Positions 23,991-35,885 of a stretch of DNA of 64,000 bases are shown piece after piece. The notes below the pieces were generated by a model. It was not told the DNA's origin. It made no database searches and saw only the letters and a list, made by a program, of their open reading frames with translations. How positions within the stretch are numbered: the stretch's first letter is position 1; every line of letters starts with the position of its first letter. Source of the stretch: Paulownia fortunei (taxonomy: Eukaryota; Streptophyta; Magnoliopsida; Lamiales; Paulowniaceae); NCBI GenBank assembly GCA_019321725.1, contig CM033120.1:8127694-8191693 (forward strand), in the 5' to 3' direction. Position numbers and translations under genes: made by a program.

Positions 23991-26689
23991 TGTAACACCC
24001 CCATTACTACACAACTATATATATAATATAATTTGACATGATAGAACCTATGTGCATGCATGTAATTTTTTTTTTGTAACACTTTAAAGAAAAATAAACC
24101 ACTTCTTACATGCACAATCCTGTTTAAAATACTTTCTCACACATGTCATGTATATAGTAGGATTAGTATTTATATAAAAGCACAACACCCACAATGACCA
24201 CAATATTTACATACTTGTTTATAGTAAAGTTTTAAAAGCGAAATATAGTACCAGTCTAAAAATATAGTACAACAGACTCAAAATATAACAAGCCAAAAAA
24301 ATAGCCCAACAGGTCATCATCCATGTACACACTCCCTCAGACACTTGCAGGAGCTCCAACAGCCGCCCAGCCAGTAAAAGATGCTTCAAGCATCGTCGTA
24401 CTCACCTACAATGCATAAACTATATGAGCTAATGCTCAGCAAATAAAGATTAAGCATGTCAAAGAATAATCCATAATATCAAGTCATGCATCTCAAAATG
24501 CTATGCCCGCAATGCAATTTTATGCATCAAAATATTTCTCTCAAAATCATTTCTTTCTTGGGCCCCTGACCAACCTTACTATCCCATGCACCGGAAAAAA
24601 GCTCTGTACACCACCATAATGCAATGACCAATAATCATATAAGCATGCAAATCTATGCATACTCATACGCATGCAATTCCATGCACGCAAACCTGCAAAT
24701 CTATACATAAAACCATGCAAATCCATGCATGCTTCGGTGCACTAGTAGTGGTCAACAAAATATTTTCCTTTCTCATAATCATATCATGCAATGTACGATT
24801 TATCACAATGCTCGTATATGATGCATGCATATACCAATGACAATGCCCATGTATGTATGCTCAATGGAGAGCCCTCTACTATGCACATATGATATATGAT
24901 ATTACATATAATTCGCACATCCACTATATCGATGCATTGTAATTGCAAATGAATCTTTACTTACCTTTCACTTGGTTGGTGGCTTAGTCTAAATTTGTTT
25001 AGTATTTCTCTCTAACCTTAGATGTAAAATCGCCTGTAATATTACCCAAAATCAAACACCATTCCCAATTTGCCAAGTTGAAAGCACAAAATCTCATACT
25101 AAGACCTTAAACACCAAGTTATCTAGGTAACAATTAGGCTTTCACAAACTAGAACCCAATATAGTCCCTCAAATACCTTAATTTCTCATCTTAAATACAT
25201 GAAAACATCATGTAATTGAATTATTATCACTCTAATATCATGTACCTAATTGTTAGAACTCAATGGCAACATGTTTAGGCTGAAACATACTAAGTTATTA
25301 AATGGGACAGATTTTCACCTCTAATTTCCTTACTGCCGCATTAGGTTTCATAGACATTTTCACATCCTTAGGAATATTTATTCCCTCTAAATTTTTTACC
25401 ACACTTAGATAACATGTAGAAAAATATAACCATGCCATAAAATTTCCAAAACACATGGGTCTAGGTCCTATAATTCAGTCCCCTTCACAGCACACCCGAA
25501 CAGATATTCTTACTTTGGCAGTTTTAAGTGTTTTCTTCAATATCATGCCCAATTTCAATATCTAACCAATGAAAATTTATTCCAATACTCTTAACCCATA
25601 TATAAACATGTATATGATGATAATTATAGGTTTTATTCAACATACCATACACTTTTGAAGCCTAAAACACAAGAAAATAGTAAGGTGACAGTTTCTAGCA
25701 CAAGTGTTTTCTATCAAATATTTCCAACCACAAACCCTTTCTTTATGTATCAAAGCCTATCTAATAACATCCTAACACATTTATAAATATAATTCAAAGC
25801 TTAATCAGCCAATAAACCTCAAAATAAATCTGAAAGTCATGCCAAACCCGTAGGTTAAGCTCACCTTGCACAGTTTTCTACTTGAACTTGGTTATTACTC
25901 CTTCCCTTTGCTTGTTTTGCCTCCGTTTTTGGTTGGAATCACTTAGAACCTATTTAGAGAGCTTTTTACATGTATTTAGAATATGAAATAGTTTAGAAGA
26001 AGGTTCAAGTCGTGGCTGTTAGCTTAAGAGTGAAGAATAGATCGAGGTGCTAGCTTGATAAGTCTAAGCATGAGGTGGCATATAATGGTATATCTGATTT
26101 TCTCCCTTATCTTGCAGCCCTAATCTTGTGTGTCTCACATATTCTTATTTGGTTGCAACCTATCTTCGTCACTATTTATTCCCGTAGCTAATTCCTATGT
26201 CCGTTCATTAGGTTCTTCACCCGAAAAATCATCGGTTCTTGCCCGATTGATAAGTTTGTGCACCGATAGTATTACAAATCTATGAACTTAGTTATATAAC
26301 ATTTAAATTATAGTATTGTATGTCTAGTTGTCCCAAGTGTATAATTTACATATACATATAATATTAAAATTCATGATCAAATCGACTCACTTTCTATAAA
26401 CTTTTCGGTGACACCTTTTGAACTCCTAAGGTTATCACGTGTAACCTAGAACTATTCACTATATTGATACCTAAATTTCTTCTTATCTCAATACAAAATC
26501 AACCACTTAGGTTAGGGAATTCGATAATAAATACCGTGCGAGAGCTTCAAAATTAAGTTGAATGATTAAGAACGCCGTATAAAATAAAATGAATTATATG
26601 ATGTCATATCAATGCAAATAGCACGCAATTAATATGTAATGCATGAATCATATTTGGCCATGTGAGTAGTAAGAGGCTCGAGTATCACA
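23991..26689 (-). repeat. Chromovirus 5' LTR (2.7 kb)
   Basis: In plus orientation it runs from tgtaacacccc (23991) to gagtatcaca (26689). The left end is fixed by the primer site and the right end by the point where Athila-type DNA resumes; both show the TGT...ACA form. It has no coding capacity. About nine CATGCA hexamers fall between 24440 and 24840. The second LTR is missing. Confidence 0.75.
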
Positions 26690-27344
26690 ACTATAGGGAA
26701 TGTTCTCTTGGAACATTATATGGGGAATAAAAAAAGTTCTCACACTCAACCCCTGCATGTCGAAAATCCAAGTGATGATTAAAGCAAGGGCATAAGAACT
26801 ACCTATTTTGACATGTTTGTCTCCACACCAAATAACATAATTATTTGTACAAAAATATTTGAATATAATTATCACAAAAATATATTAACCAAAGAACAAC
26901 ATTAAAGTCCAAAACAATACCCATTATCAATTAAAGCACATTTTTCATGCTTAATTTTAATCAATGAAGTTGGAAGAACATCTACGACTCAAGAAATTTT
27001 TTTGACAATTCACAGATTTTTGTTAAAAACTTCACAAACTTGTATGTTATGCAAAAAAATATAAGGGCACGTCTCAAGAGTGTTAAGTTATCCTCTACTC
27101 TGCCACTCTTTTTTAATTTCAACGGATACAAAAGAAAGCACACTTGAGATTTAAAAAAAAAACTAGAAAAACACACAAGACATGATATCAACTATCCTCT
27201 CCCCCAATATACTCGAGATATTGTTCCCAATATCAATAATAGATAAGAAAGTAGAGTTTAAAATATATTAACTAAAATATAATTTATTGGAAAATAAAAC
27301 TGAAACAACACAATATATACACTATTAGTTGAAACCATTAAGGA

Positions 27345-27966
27345 TAAATTTCACAGTCTGAGAGTCAAATTCATTTTTTATTTTTGACCTTGTCCCTATT
27401 AGACTAATCCACATGAGCCAATGTTGGATCAGGTTCTGGCACATATGCTAGAAGTTGATCAATTAGTTGGTCAGGTATTGGAGTAGAAATGAGAATTCAT
27501 CTCGCAGATGGTGAAGTAAAAACTTTTTCTACAGCATGATATACAAAAAATAGCAAACTATCAAAGACACCATTAACTTTAAGAATACCTACAAGTTTAT
27601 GGTGAATGTTGAGTTTTGCCCAAAAGGCAACTTAGATTAATTCCTCCAATGTACCAAACCACCAGGTAGAGTGATGAATGCATTTACATTGTTTAACTTG
27701 TTAGACATTCTATCCTTAATATGTGACACTTTTACCTCATTCCCGATGGTCATACCTGTAATATTATGTACTATTAAAGGTTTTGAGATAACTCCTAAAA
27801 CTCTGACTCCTCCTATATGAGCAAAAGTAGCAACACTCCCCATTAATCCCAAACTGTCTCCCCATACACTAAATAAATCTTTCTTTTTACTACTCATCAT
27901 TTTTTCCTAGATTGGTTCCTCAAAGACACAAATACAATTGAACTTGCGAGTGGAACAGATTTTCAT
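27345..27966 (-). pseudogene. LOG-like pseudogene in element B
   Basis: N-terminus M-K-I-C-S-T-R-K-F-N-C-I-C-V-F, then frameshift. Frame 27900-27637 keeps D-S-L-G-L-M-G-S-V-A, R-V-L-G-V-I-S-K and N-A-F-I-T-L-P-G-G before a one-base loss in the T run of the P-G-G-F-G-T motif shifts the frame to L-V-H-W-R-N. The C-terminal part (27620-27345) has further stops. Same position and order as in A and C. Confidence 0.85.
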
Positions 27967-28144
27967 TAATTTTTTATTTTTTTTTTAAAATGAATTGTGC
28001 AAAAATAGAGTAAGTACAGTGTTATTTATTAAGGTATGAATAGGGAATGCATTTATTGTACGTATTTTTCTTTTTTTAGAAAGGTTTAAAATAAGGACAC
28101 AAAGTTTGAAAAAAAACACGTGAATGTACACATAGTTGTGATTG

Positions 28145-28757
28145 TGACTCATATTTTCCTTTGTTTTTATGTCTAGTAATGACTTAAATGCCTTATATAG
28201 GTTGAGAATATGCTTCCCATCCAATTTTTTTATAAACTGGCAAATAGGGTCTATTAATATTAGATTCTCAAGATTATAATGCTCATATTTATCCCTAAAA
28301 GTCATTCAATAAATCAAGAATTACACGTTGTACTAATGCACATGAATGCGTCTCAAGAGTTAATATAATATCATCTAAAGACTCCTTACTCAGTCGATCT
28401 ATAATGAATTGAAATTTATCTTCTCGATTTTTAAAAACTATTCCTAAGGAATAACATTTTGTGTTACAAGTCCATCTAGCACATTTATAACAAACTTACC
28501 TTTTTTTTTCCCTTCATTTTTTTTGAATATGTGTTTTTACCAAAACCAAACATGTGTCTAGTAAACAAGTTTGGAAACTTGTATAAAAACTTACCTACTA
28601 CTCTTACCTTTGCTTCAATTATCCATCGTATGTCCATTGGGATGCACTTGTGCATAAGCATCCTTAATATTTCAATCCTGGTTTTATAAATTTTTAAAAT
28701 TGTATTTTTAGGAAAAAAAATAAATCATTTCTTGAGAGTTAGAAGAATATCATCCAT
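28145..28757 (-). pseudogene. ORF-X pseudogene in element B
   Basis: Begins M-D-D-I-L-L-T-L-K-K and ends, in frame 28305-27985, with F-I-K-K-L-D-G-K-H-I-L-N-L-Y-K-A-F-K. At the codon after H-I-L-N-L this copy has TAT, where A and C have stops (TAA, TAG), so it reads on through about 40 more residues. The basic and cysteine stretch near 28,500 is broken by poly-A length changes. Confidence 0.65.
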
Positions 28758-28889
28758 TTTGAAAAGAACAAGAAAAGAAAATGAGAAAAGGAGAAAAATA
28801 TTATACAGAGATTTTAGTTGTTTGAGAAACTGATAAATCTGACTTCAATAGTCACAAAGTACCGTTATGTGCCACTTAACCCAGCATAA

Positions 28890-29065
28890 TCCTAATTTTT
28901 GATAATTTTCATAACTTTTTCAGAAAGTACAAGTGTCTTTGAAAAGAGTGGGTCAATAAAATCCACACTGTAAGATCTTTGCGGCGATTTTATTTGTCAA
29001 AAAGTGATACCATGTGCTCTTGCATGAAAAAATTTAAAACAAATACTACCTATGACATTGTCAGC
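28890..29065 (-). pseudogene. Element B integrase remnant
   Basis: Aligns with 51630-51800 of C (the zinc-finger part of integrase, including the 'gcagaaagtacaagtgtctttgaaaagag' stretch). It directly follows the ORF-X start, so about 0.9 kb of integrase C-terminus has been lost relative to C. Confidence 0.65.
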
Positions 29066-29687
29066 ACACATTTTTTATTAGTACAAAATACGATAGAAAA
29101 AAATAAAAAAAATTAAATGGATAAAAAGAAAAGAGAATGAGAGTTAAAGAAAGTTAATCTGTGATTATCGTCTCTCACAGTCTTCTTTTCCATCTGTTGG
29201 GTTGCCTCCCATCAAGCACTTGGTTTAATATCCTCAGCCCGACATTGCCTTTTTCATCAGTCATCAACATATGTTTCCAAAGCCACCATCCATCCAATCA
29301 TCGTCTTATAATTTCGAAGCACCCAAATAAGGTTGTCTGCTTGTACTTGAATGAGGTCTTTAACAATGCTAGTGGTATTTATTTCTCACCCAAGGAGATA
29401 TATTTAAGATGGTATGAGATTAGTTTATACTCCATTGTAGGTGTCTGCACCACAGAAGGTAGAAACCTTTCATTAGATATTGGCAATTCAACATAAGAGA
29501 CATCATACTTTGATTTTTTTGACAACGAATCCAGCCCCGTTATATCATTTTCCACACCCCCAATATTTGCGCATCCAACTTCTTTTCTTTCAAATTCTCT
29601 GTAAGAAGATATTTTTGTAAAGTAACCTCCACTCCATCCTTGCTAGTGAACTCAAGCATTTGTGGTGATTTGGGATCTATAACTTCT
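29066..29687. other. Gypsy-type non-coding DNA, origin unclear
   Basis: Contains 'ggttgcctcccatcaagc', which recurs in altered form at 34726 in element D ('ggttgcctcccaagaggc'); such wording is frequent in plant Athila/Tat untranslated regions. The open frame at 29161-29496 has no recognisable domain. It replaces the gag-pol part expected here. Confidence 0.4.
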
Positions 29688-30523
29688 AATGCACTCTATA
29701 TTAACTTCAAATGTGCTCTAAATTCACATGTTATTTTTAGATCCAAATATTTTCATGCATTATTCTCCATATAATCAGCTAATTTTGGAAAAGTGATCAA
29801 CATAAAAAATTTAGATTTTCTGTTAGCTTCATTTTTCAACTTGAATCACCTAATTCCAATCACTAGGGAGAAATTTATGATTGATTTAAGAAAATGTGTT
29901 AGCATAAATAAATCCCTTCCAATGCACACACTTTGACGAATTTTCTACTTTAATCAAGGTTGAATTAGGTTGAGCTTCCAACAACAAAGTTGTAATTCTA
30001 TCTCTTATCTTTCAAATTAAGTAATATTCAGGTCCATAGGGCTTTTGGGGATGCACTTATAACCGAAATACAAAAACTGCACAAGTTTGGAAATATGCTT
30101 ATTTTGAATTTAATGCAAGCCCAACAATCACTTGCAAAGTTCAAGTGATTTCTTGCATATATTTTGATGTACACATGATGGATTTAGGCAAATATGACCA
30201 TTTTCTTCTAATTATGATGCTTCTTTGATCCAATAAAAAATTATCTCCCAACTTGCTCACGAAATGTGTTGTCTTTTTTGGTTTCATTTTGGCTATTTTT
30301 TATCTCTTTTTGTTCACTGATTCCCTAACACAAAACATTAATAAAAATATAATATTAACAAGAATAAAGTAAAGAAAGTATAAAGAATTTGATACAAAAA
30401 TATGTCAAAATATGCACTTAGCACCTAACACAAAATATTAATAAAAATATAATATTAACAAGAATAAAGTAAGGAAAATGTAAAGAATTTGATACAAAAA
30501 TATGCTAAAATATGCACTTATCA
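29688..30523 (-). repeat. Element B 5' LTR, partial, with 100-bp duplication
   Basis: Aligns with 12148-12883 of LTR A. Its outer end is duplicated in tandem: 30324-30423 and 30424-30523 are two 100-bp units with a few differences, the second ending in the proper terminus 'cttatca'. About half of the LTR (the primer-site side) is missing. Confidence 0.7.
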
Positions 30524-30600
30524 TTATTTCTAGCAAGATCTTTTACAACTCACTTGACAAGTTGGGAATCAGTGATATCTATATACCAACTTGGGGGGAG
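30524..30600 (+). pseudogene. Copia RNase H C-terminus and polypurine tract
   Basis: Reads as a copia pol tail (K-L-G-I-S-D-I-Y-I-P-T-W-G in one frame) leading into the purine run 'ggggggag' directly before an LTR start 'tgttggtg'. It may be the 3' end of the copia element whose integrase lies at 8575-9389, but RT and RNase H between them are missing, so this is not proven. Confidence 0.5.
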
Positions 30601-30868
30601 TGTTGGTGTAAGTTGTCAATTAAAATCAAATGAGTGATTGTAGGATGATTAAGTTACCAATTTGTAAATTTTAACTTTCCTTTAAGGTCAGACTTATTCT
30701 TAGCCTAAGATAAGTATATCCTAGAATAACATATGTAATTGCGTATATGCACTAATATATATATATATATATATATATTTGTGCTTCTTCAATAAAATAT
30801 ATGGAAAAATCACTTCTTTGATCATCATGAGCACCCATATTCTAGTTGTTATATTGGCAATTTTTTTG
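30601..30868 (+). repeat. Copia 3' LTR
   Basis: Starts 'tgttggtgtaagttgtc' after the polypurine tract and probably ends near 'gttatattggca' at 30868. Contains a (TA)n run at about 30751-30778 and 'ttcaataaaatatatgg', a plausible poly(A) signal. The right boundary is uncertain since no second LTR is available. Confidence 0.5.
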
Positions 30869-31223
30869 CTGCCCTTTTCCAAAGAAATTTAAGGGTGAAT
30901 TATAAAAACTACTCTTGAGGTACGGCCTAGTTTCAAACAAACTTAGCTAACTTTCAAAATTACAAAAATCACCCTTGAGTTTTACATCCATCTTATATTT
31001 TGCACCAGTCGTTAGTGGACCTAATGGATATTACCGCATCATCAAAAAATTATTATGAAAATTCAAGTTTGCTTTGAAATATTGTTCACCAAATGTGTTG
31101 AGACAAAAATACCCTTGAGACTATTTGTGATATTTTATATTTTATGGGGATATAATTGTTATAAATTTTGTATTCATTAAATATCATAATTTAAGTAACA
31201 TTTGAATTCTTTTTGCATATCTT
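30869..31223. other. Dispersed-repeat-like DNA, no gene
   Basis: Non-coding stretch with 'ataaaaactactcttgaggt' and 'acaaaaatcacccttgagtt', two related phrases about 60 bp apart that look like parts of an old dispersed repeat. Ends at the LTR of element D. Confidence 0.3.
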
Positions 31224-33132
31224 TGTTCGTTAAATATTTTGCTAACCACAAGTGAACGGTGTCAAGTTTTAATACAACGGTGAGTTGAGTATTGTATCCA
31301 CAAGGATTGTAATAAAAAATTACATTAAGTACCGTAGTTCAAATAGTCCTAATTTTATCTAGAAAATCGAGTGATGATTGGTAAACAAAGAAAAGTAAGA
31401 TAAAAATGCATAGACAAGAATGGAGTTTATAGAAACAACATAACAAACACCTTATGAACAAGATATTCTAGAGGAATGACTCACCTAATTTCACCTATGT
31501 TCTTCCTTCCAAAATATATCAATTCAAGTCAACAACACATGTAAGTTAAGAATTCCTAAGCTCATCAATTCCCTCTTTCGAGTGCCGAATTGACTATGAG
31601 TTCTAACATAAATTTCGATATCTCTATAAAAATTCAAGAATAAAACTCTACAAAAGTTCAATGAATTCTTCTTCAAAACTTCAAAGGATTCATAAGCTTC
31701 TCAACTCTATGATTCCTAGGTTGTGTTATCCCTATAATCATGTATAAAATTCGCTCTCTCGAGTGCCGAATCTCATACATCAAACAATCTCAATTAGTGA
31801 TCAATTAATCAAGATGAAATACTAAACAAGATAACACAAACAAGATGAAGAACTTGAACTAATATTATTTGGAATTCAAAACATAGGATCAAATAAGGTT
31901 ACATCATCCTCTAGAAATAAATGTTTAGTTCACCATGGATAAATACAACTTCAAGAAATAAATAAGAAAGAACATGGAAATTGTTCACCAATTTGTGAAG
32001 TGGAAGGAATGGTTGAAGCTCTCCTTGTCTCCAAGAATAACTCCTTGTCTTCAATTGCAGAAAATGGAATGGGTCTTGTCTCCAAGCACCCAATGACCTT
32101 CTTTGGTTCCAAGAACCAATCCTCCTCTCTCCCTTTGGTTGATGTTGATCTTGCCCTTTTAAACTTCTCTCCAAGAGTCTTCCAAAAGAAATCCTGAAAT
32201 CCTTCCACTTTTCTTGGCTTTTCTTCAAAAGAAACCTAAAAATCCTCCCACTTTTCTTGGCTTTTCAAAAGGAACCTGAAATTCTTCCCCTTTTCTTGGC
32301 CTTTTCTCCTTCTTCTCTCCACCAATGTAGTGTATCCACTAGAGCATCACATGGGTAATCATATATAGGTGTATCTAATGTGTATATCTAAAAATGCCAA
32401 AATTCGTGTTCCATTGCCACTTGTCGCCAAAAAATTGCATCAACGTCTTTTTTGTTGGAAGGGCAGTGCCTAGGCATGGAATAACAGCGCCTAGACACTG
32501 TGCATTCTGTCTTGGAAGCTTTGGACAGCGCCTAGGCGCTAGGCGCTCTGTTTTGGCGCCTAGGCGCCGGGCATTTTGTCCTGGCAGCTCAATTTCAGCA
32601 TTTTGACACTGTATAGCCCATTGAAACTGATTTTTGACCTCTTTATAAGCTGAATTAGATTTTGATGTCTTGTAATGAATTGTATCTCTATGTCTTTTAG
32701 TTCCATAGGAACTTGAATCAACTGAATAGGACATCGGTGGCCCGAGTTATTCCTGAAATACTAAGATGTGTCGTACCAGAAACTTGCAACCTCTTAAACG
32801 CAGTTTTTCTCATTGACATTGACTGAATTGGATTTTGTGGTAAACATAGAAGTTGTATATATATCTCTTCGCTTTCCAATGGATTAATAATCAATGTGAT
32901 ATGAAATTTGGTCCAAGAAATATGATTTAAATACCAAAACTGCCATCAGTAGCACCACAACTCGAATTCTTCACATTTCAACCAAGTTTTTGATATGTTT
33001 CCATTTTCTTCTCTTATTGTCATTACCTACAAGATTTCAAACTAAATGCATAAAAAGTAACAAAAATACTTGAAAACAAACTAAATGATAATCAAAAGAT
33101 GTATGAATTATCGGTATAAAACCAACTTATCA
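31224..33132 (-). repeat. Element D 3' LTR (1.9 kb)
   Basis: In plus orientation from 'tgttcgttaaatattttgc' to 'accaacttatca'. The first ~140 bp repeat at 35892-36033. Features include three ~45-bp imperfect repeats of 'cacttttcttggctttt' at 32205-32305 and GC palindromes at 32528-32539 and 32555-32568. Open frames in it (for example 31911-32228 and 32375-32734) are not conserved. Confidence 0.75.
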
Positions 33133-34779
33133 AATACCCCCAAACTTTACCTTTTACTCGTCCTCGAGTAAAACGCAAAATCAAACAATCATAGGCTCAT
33201 AATTTGATAATGAATTACAAATCTTGATCAACCAATTTAAATGCCTCATCAATTCTTATGGCACATGAATCCAAGGGTTAGTCCCAAGGCTAGTCAAATG
33301 ACACTACAAAACTTGTGCTTCATTAATCTAGTCATGAATTCAAAACGTGTGTGTGTGAAGTGTCAAGCTCAAGTTTCATGCATGCATTTCAGGTATGAAT
33401 TTTACAATCAATGATTCTCCTGATCTAAGAAAAGGAATTCTAGGTATTCCATAGGCTTGCTTTTCATACACATTCTCCACTAATATAGATACTTGCAAAC
33501 TTGAATCAAAAGGACTTCAATAAGCTTGTAACGTAGGGCCTAGGTATTGGCTTACAAAGAAAGGTAGAGATAAACAATGTAAGAGAGCATAAAGTATTGC
33601 ACATAGAATCTCACTCTCCTACTTTCTTTTCTCTTTCCCAATTTTTTTTCTTTTATTTTCTTTTTCATATTTTTTTTTCTGAATCCCAAAGCTTCATTTC
33701 TTGTTCTTTTGCTTTCACAACCCCCAAACTTGTTTCTTTTCACGAGTTGTGATGTATTTCTTGTACATTTTTCATGCTCATACCCCTAAATACATTCATT
33801 CGTGCCCTCAACATGTCTCCATATGATTCCTTGATAAGATTGTGCGCAAAATGTCATACTTTAAGCTCTCTTAGGGACAATCATTGGTTTTTCGGGCTAT
33901 AAAGGGTCGGTATAGTGAGCTTTCAAGAAATGAAGTCGAATGGTGGTTATTTATATGCCTTTCACATACCATTCCTTAAATCATTTCCAAGTTTGTAGTT
34001 ATCTATAATTTCGCCTCAAAGAGTAATCAAGCAAGTTCTAGAACACCGCAAAATGATCAATTCAACTCATTAGAAGTGAAATCCAACACCAAGTAGCATG
34101 TAATTCACAAGATTTCGACACAACGTGCTCAATAAAAATTCATCATTCATGACAAAGATTAAATACACACATGAATAACCATGTCACAAGACTAGCAATT
34201 TTTCTTTCCTCTAGACTTTATACAATATCAATTAGGTATCATCATAGGCAATCGGTAATTAAGTTATTCATTCAATCACAAAATATGAACTTAACTAAGT
34301 TTGTCAACAAAGCATGCTTGCTCTTGGACTCTCATCATTCAACATAGGTAATTTAATTTGAAAAATTTGGCTCAGTTTTTCATATAAAGCTCAAACACAC
34401 AAAATACAAATCCCACCCCCAACTTTATAATTAACATTGTCCTCAATGTTTAAAGAATTGAAGCACATAAGAGGTGGAAATAAGAAACTCCCCTTTCCAA
34501 TAGATGATGCACTTGGAGTTCATGGGAGATCCATACATATCACCAAGTCGACATCCACCTACACAAGAAAAGAAAGCATCAAAACTTATGGGCAAAAGCA
34601 ACAAAAGTGAGAACACAAAAATAAACAAAGAAATACAATAGCTAAACATACCTAAATCTAAAAAGAGAACATATTTCAAAAACTAACTAAGCAATTATTA
34701 AAAAGCAAAGGAAAAAAGACTTGGGTTGCCTCCCAAGAGGCGCTTGGTTTATAGTCTTTAGTTAGACTATCTTCTTTAC
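33133..34779 (-). other. Element D 3' non-coding region
   Basis: Starts with the polypurine tract (minus AGTTTGGGGGTATT before TGATAAG) and has no recognisable coding DNA. Near 34726 it holds 'ggttgcctcccaagaggcgc', a phrase frequent in plant gypsy untranslated regions. Confidence 0.6.
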
Positions 34780-35211
34780 TCATCCCGGATCTAAAAATAA
34801 GTATTTATCATGCCACATCTTTGTGTGTTGTAAGAGTGTAGGTGATCCTTCTGGATTGGCAAGACGAGGATGATCCGGAGTAGCATCAAGGGCCTTTTGG
34901 ACATCAACAAGTGTATCCCCTATTAATGTGAATGGTCTTCCAAACATGGTGAAGATGTACCTATCTTTTTCCATATTAAAAATGAAAAAAATTATAGAAC
35001 ACAAGAATTGGTCACCATTCCCAAGCATATCTTGAGTCACCCTAGTTGGCCTTGTTTCATCTAATGCATGCTTTTTGAAATTAAACAACGAAACTGAATT
35101 AGTGCTTGCATCTAGATCACATACTGCTATTTCACAACTAGAGTTTCCAATTGAATAAGGGATAACGAAACTCCCTGAATTAGTTTGCACTTGAGGTGGC
35201 TTCTCTTGCAA
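34780..35211 (-). pseudogene. Element D protease, degenerate
   Basis: The frame has G-S-F-V-I-P-Y-S-I-G-N, then A-V-C-D-L-D-A-S-T-N, then K-P-T-R-type 'E-T-R-P-T-R-V-T', and finally F-G-R-P-F-T-L-I-G-D-T-L-V-D-V-Q-K. This is the Athila protease order, whose active site is normally D-L-G-A-S; the Gly is Asp here. The middle is shortened. Likely inactive. Confidence 0.7.
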
Positions 35212-35250
35212 GATGACATTGCACTTTTCAATAGTTTCACATTCCTCGGT

Positions 35251-35769
35251 TTATTGTTGTTGGATGGCTTTAGAATGCTCCCTTGGATTGATTTCCATCT
35301 CTCTTGGAAAGTTTTCTTTGTATTTTTTAGCATTTATTTCAGTAGCAAGCTGTCCAATTTGATTTTCTATTGAATTCATTTGAGCTCCTAAACTTGAAGC
35401 TAGCTGCCCCAATTGAGTCTCAATATTGTCTATCTTTACTTGATTATTATTCAATTGGGCTCTTGTTTCGCCAATGAAAATGCATAGCAACTCTTCCAAT
35501 GATGTCTTTTTCTCATCTTTCGTTTCCATAAATGAAGTGCTAGTGGATGTCATAGAATTCATTCGTTGTGAAGCTCCATTAGAAGTCCAAGCTGCAAAAT
35601 GATTAGAAAGAAAAGAAATTTGTGTAGCTAATTGTGTAAATGGATCTACCTCAAGAACACCGGCAACCTTTTCAAAGGAAGACCTCTCGGAAGGCCAATG
35701 ATAGCTATTAGTAGCCATTTTCTCAAGACTCCTAGCCTTAGGCATACAAATACATATAACCCAATTCAA
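35251..35769 (-). CDS. Element D gag, C-terminal part
   Basis: 172 residues. The second half reads N-I-E-T-Q-L-G-Q-L-A-S-S-L, then I-G-Q-L-A-T-E-I-N, then N-P-R-E-H-S-K-A-I. This coiled 'GQLA' stretch and the E-H-C/S-K-A-I ending are hallmarks of the Athila gag-protease linker. The retrotransposon gag core domain and zinc knuckle are missing. It starts close to the primer site, so the deletion removed the gag N-terminus. Confidence 0.65.
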   Translation of the reverse strand: MNWVICICMPKARSLEKMATNSYHWPSERSSFEKVAGVLEVDPFTQLATQISFLSNHFAAWTSNGASQRMNSMTSTSTSFMETKDEKKTSLEELLCIFIGETRAQLNNNQVKIDNIETQLGQLASSLGAQMNSIENQIGQLATEINAKKYKENFPREMEINPREHSKAIQQQ

Positions 35770-35867
35770 GGGAAGACCACATAAAAAATATGTGAAGAAA
35801 ATAAAAATAATCTAAACTAAAATCAAGACTAAGTCATCACAATATTAATGCAATTATGATAAAACAA

Positions 35868-35885
35868 TCCCCGGCAACGGCGCCA
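35868..35885 (-). other. Element D primer binding site (tRNA-Asp)
   Basis: Plus strand TCCCCGGCAACGGCGCCA, identical to the 3' end of plant tRNA-Asp including CCA. On the element (minus) strand it is therefore the complement, placed six bases from the 5' LTR. Confidence 0.85.

Larger units (their letters stand above)
19390..26689 (-). mobile_element. Tekay/Del-type chromovirus, 3' end deleted
   Basis: Minus-strand order from right to left: 5' LTR (26689-23991), tRNA-Met primer site (23987-23971), gag, zinc knuckle, protease, RT, RNase H remains, integrase. The integrase C-terminus with V-F-H-V-S-M-L-S-K-Y-I is typical of the Tekay/Del lineage of Ty3/gypsy. The 3' LTR and the chromodomain are not visible; the element ends near 19390 next to a LINE scrap. 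It inserted into element B: host DNA resumes as 'actataggga' at 26690, matching 'actattgggg' of element A. Confidence 0.8.
26690..30523 (-). mobile_element. Athila-type element B, right-hand part
   Basis: Resumes element sequence matching 13768 onward of A: non-coding tail, LOG-like and ORF-X pseudogenes, then a 180-bp piece of integrase, about 0.6 kb of other non-coding DNA and part of the 5' LTR. Nearly all of gag-pol is deleted. Its left part may be 18268-19005, although that block is closer to A. About 317 bp that should join the two parts is missing. Confidence 0.7.

Noticed and set aside
30751..30778. (TA)n run
   Set aside because: Ordinary microsatellite in an LTR; no further meaning supported.
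8575..30868. One copia element split by A and B, from 8575 to 30868
   Set aside because: Integrase is on the left and the RNase H end on the right, but RT is missing and the flanks show no matching target duplication; kept as separate fragments.
31911..32228. 105-residue open frame within the element D LTR
   Set aside because: Not preserved in the related LTR piece at 3340-3986, composition is low-complexity, and it overlaps other frames over short repeats; chance frame.
32375..32734. 119-residue open frame across the GC palindromes
   Set aside because: Kept open only by the GC-rich repeats; no domain and not conserved in the 3340-3986 copy.
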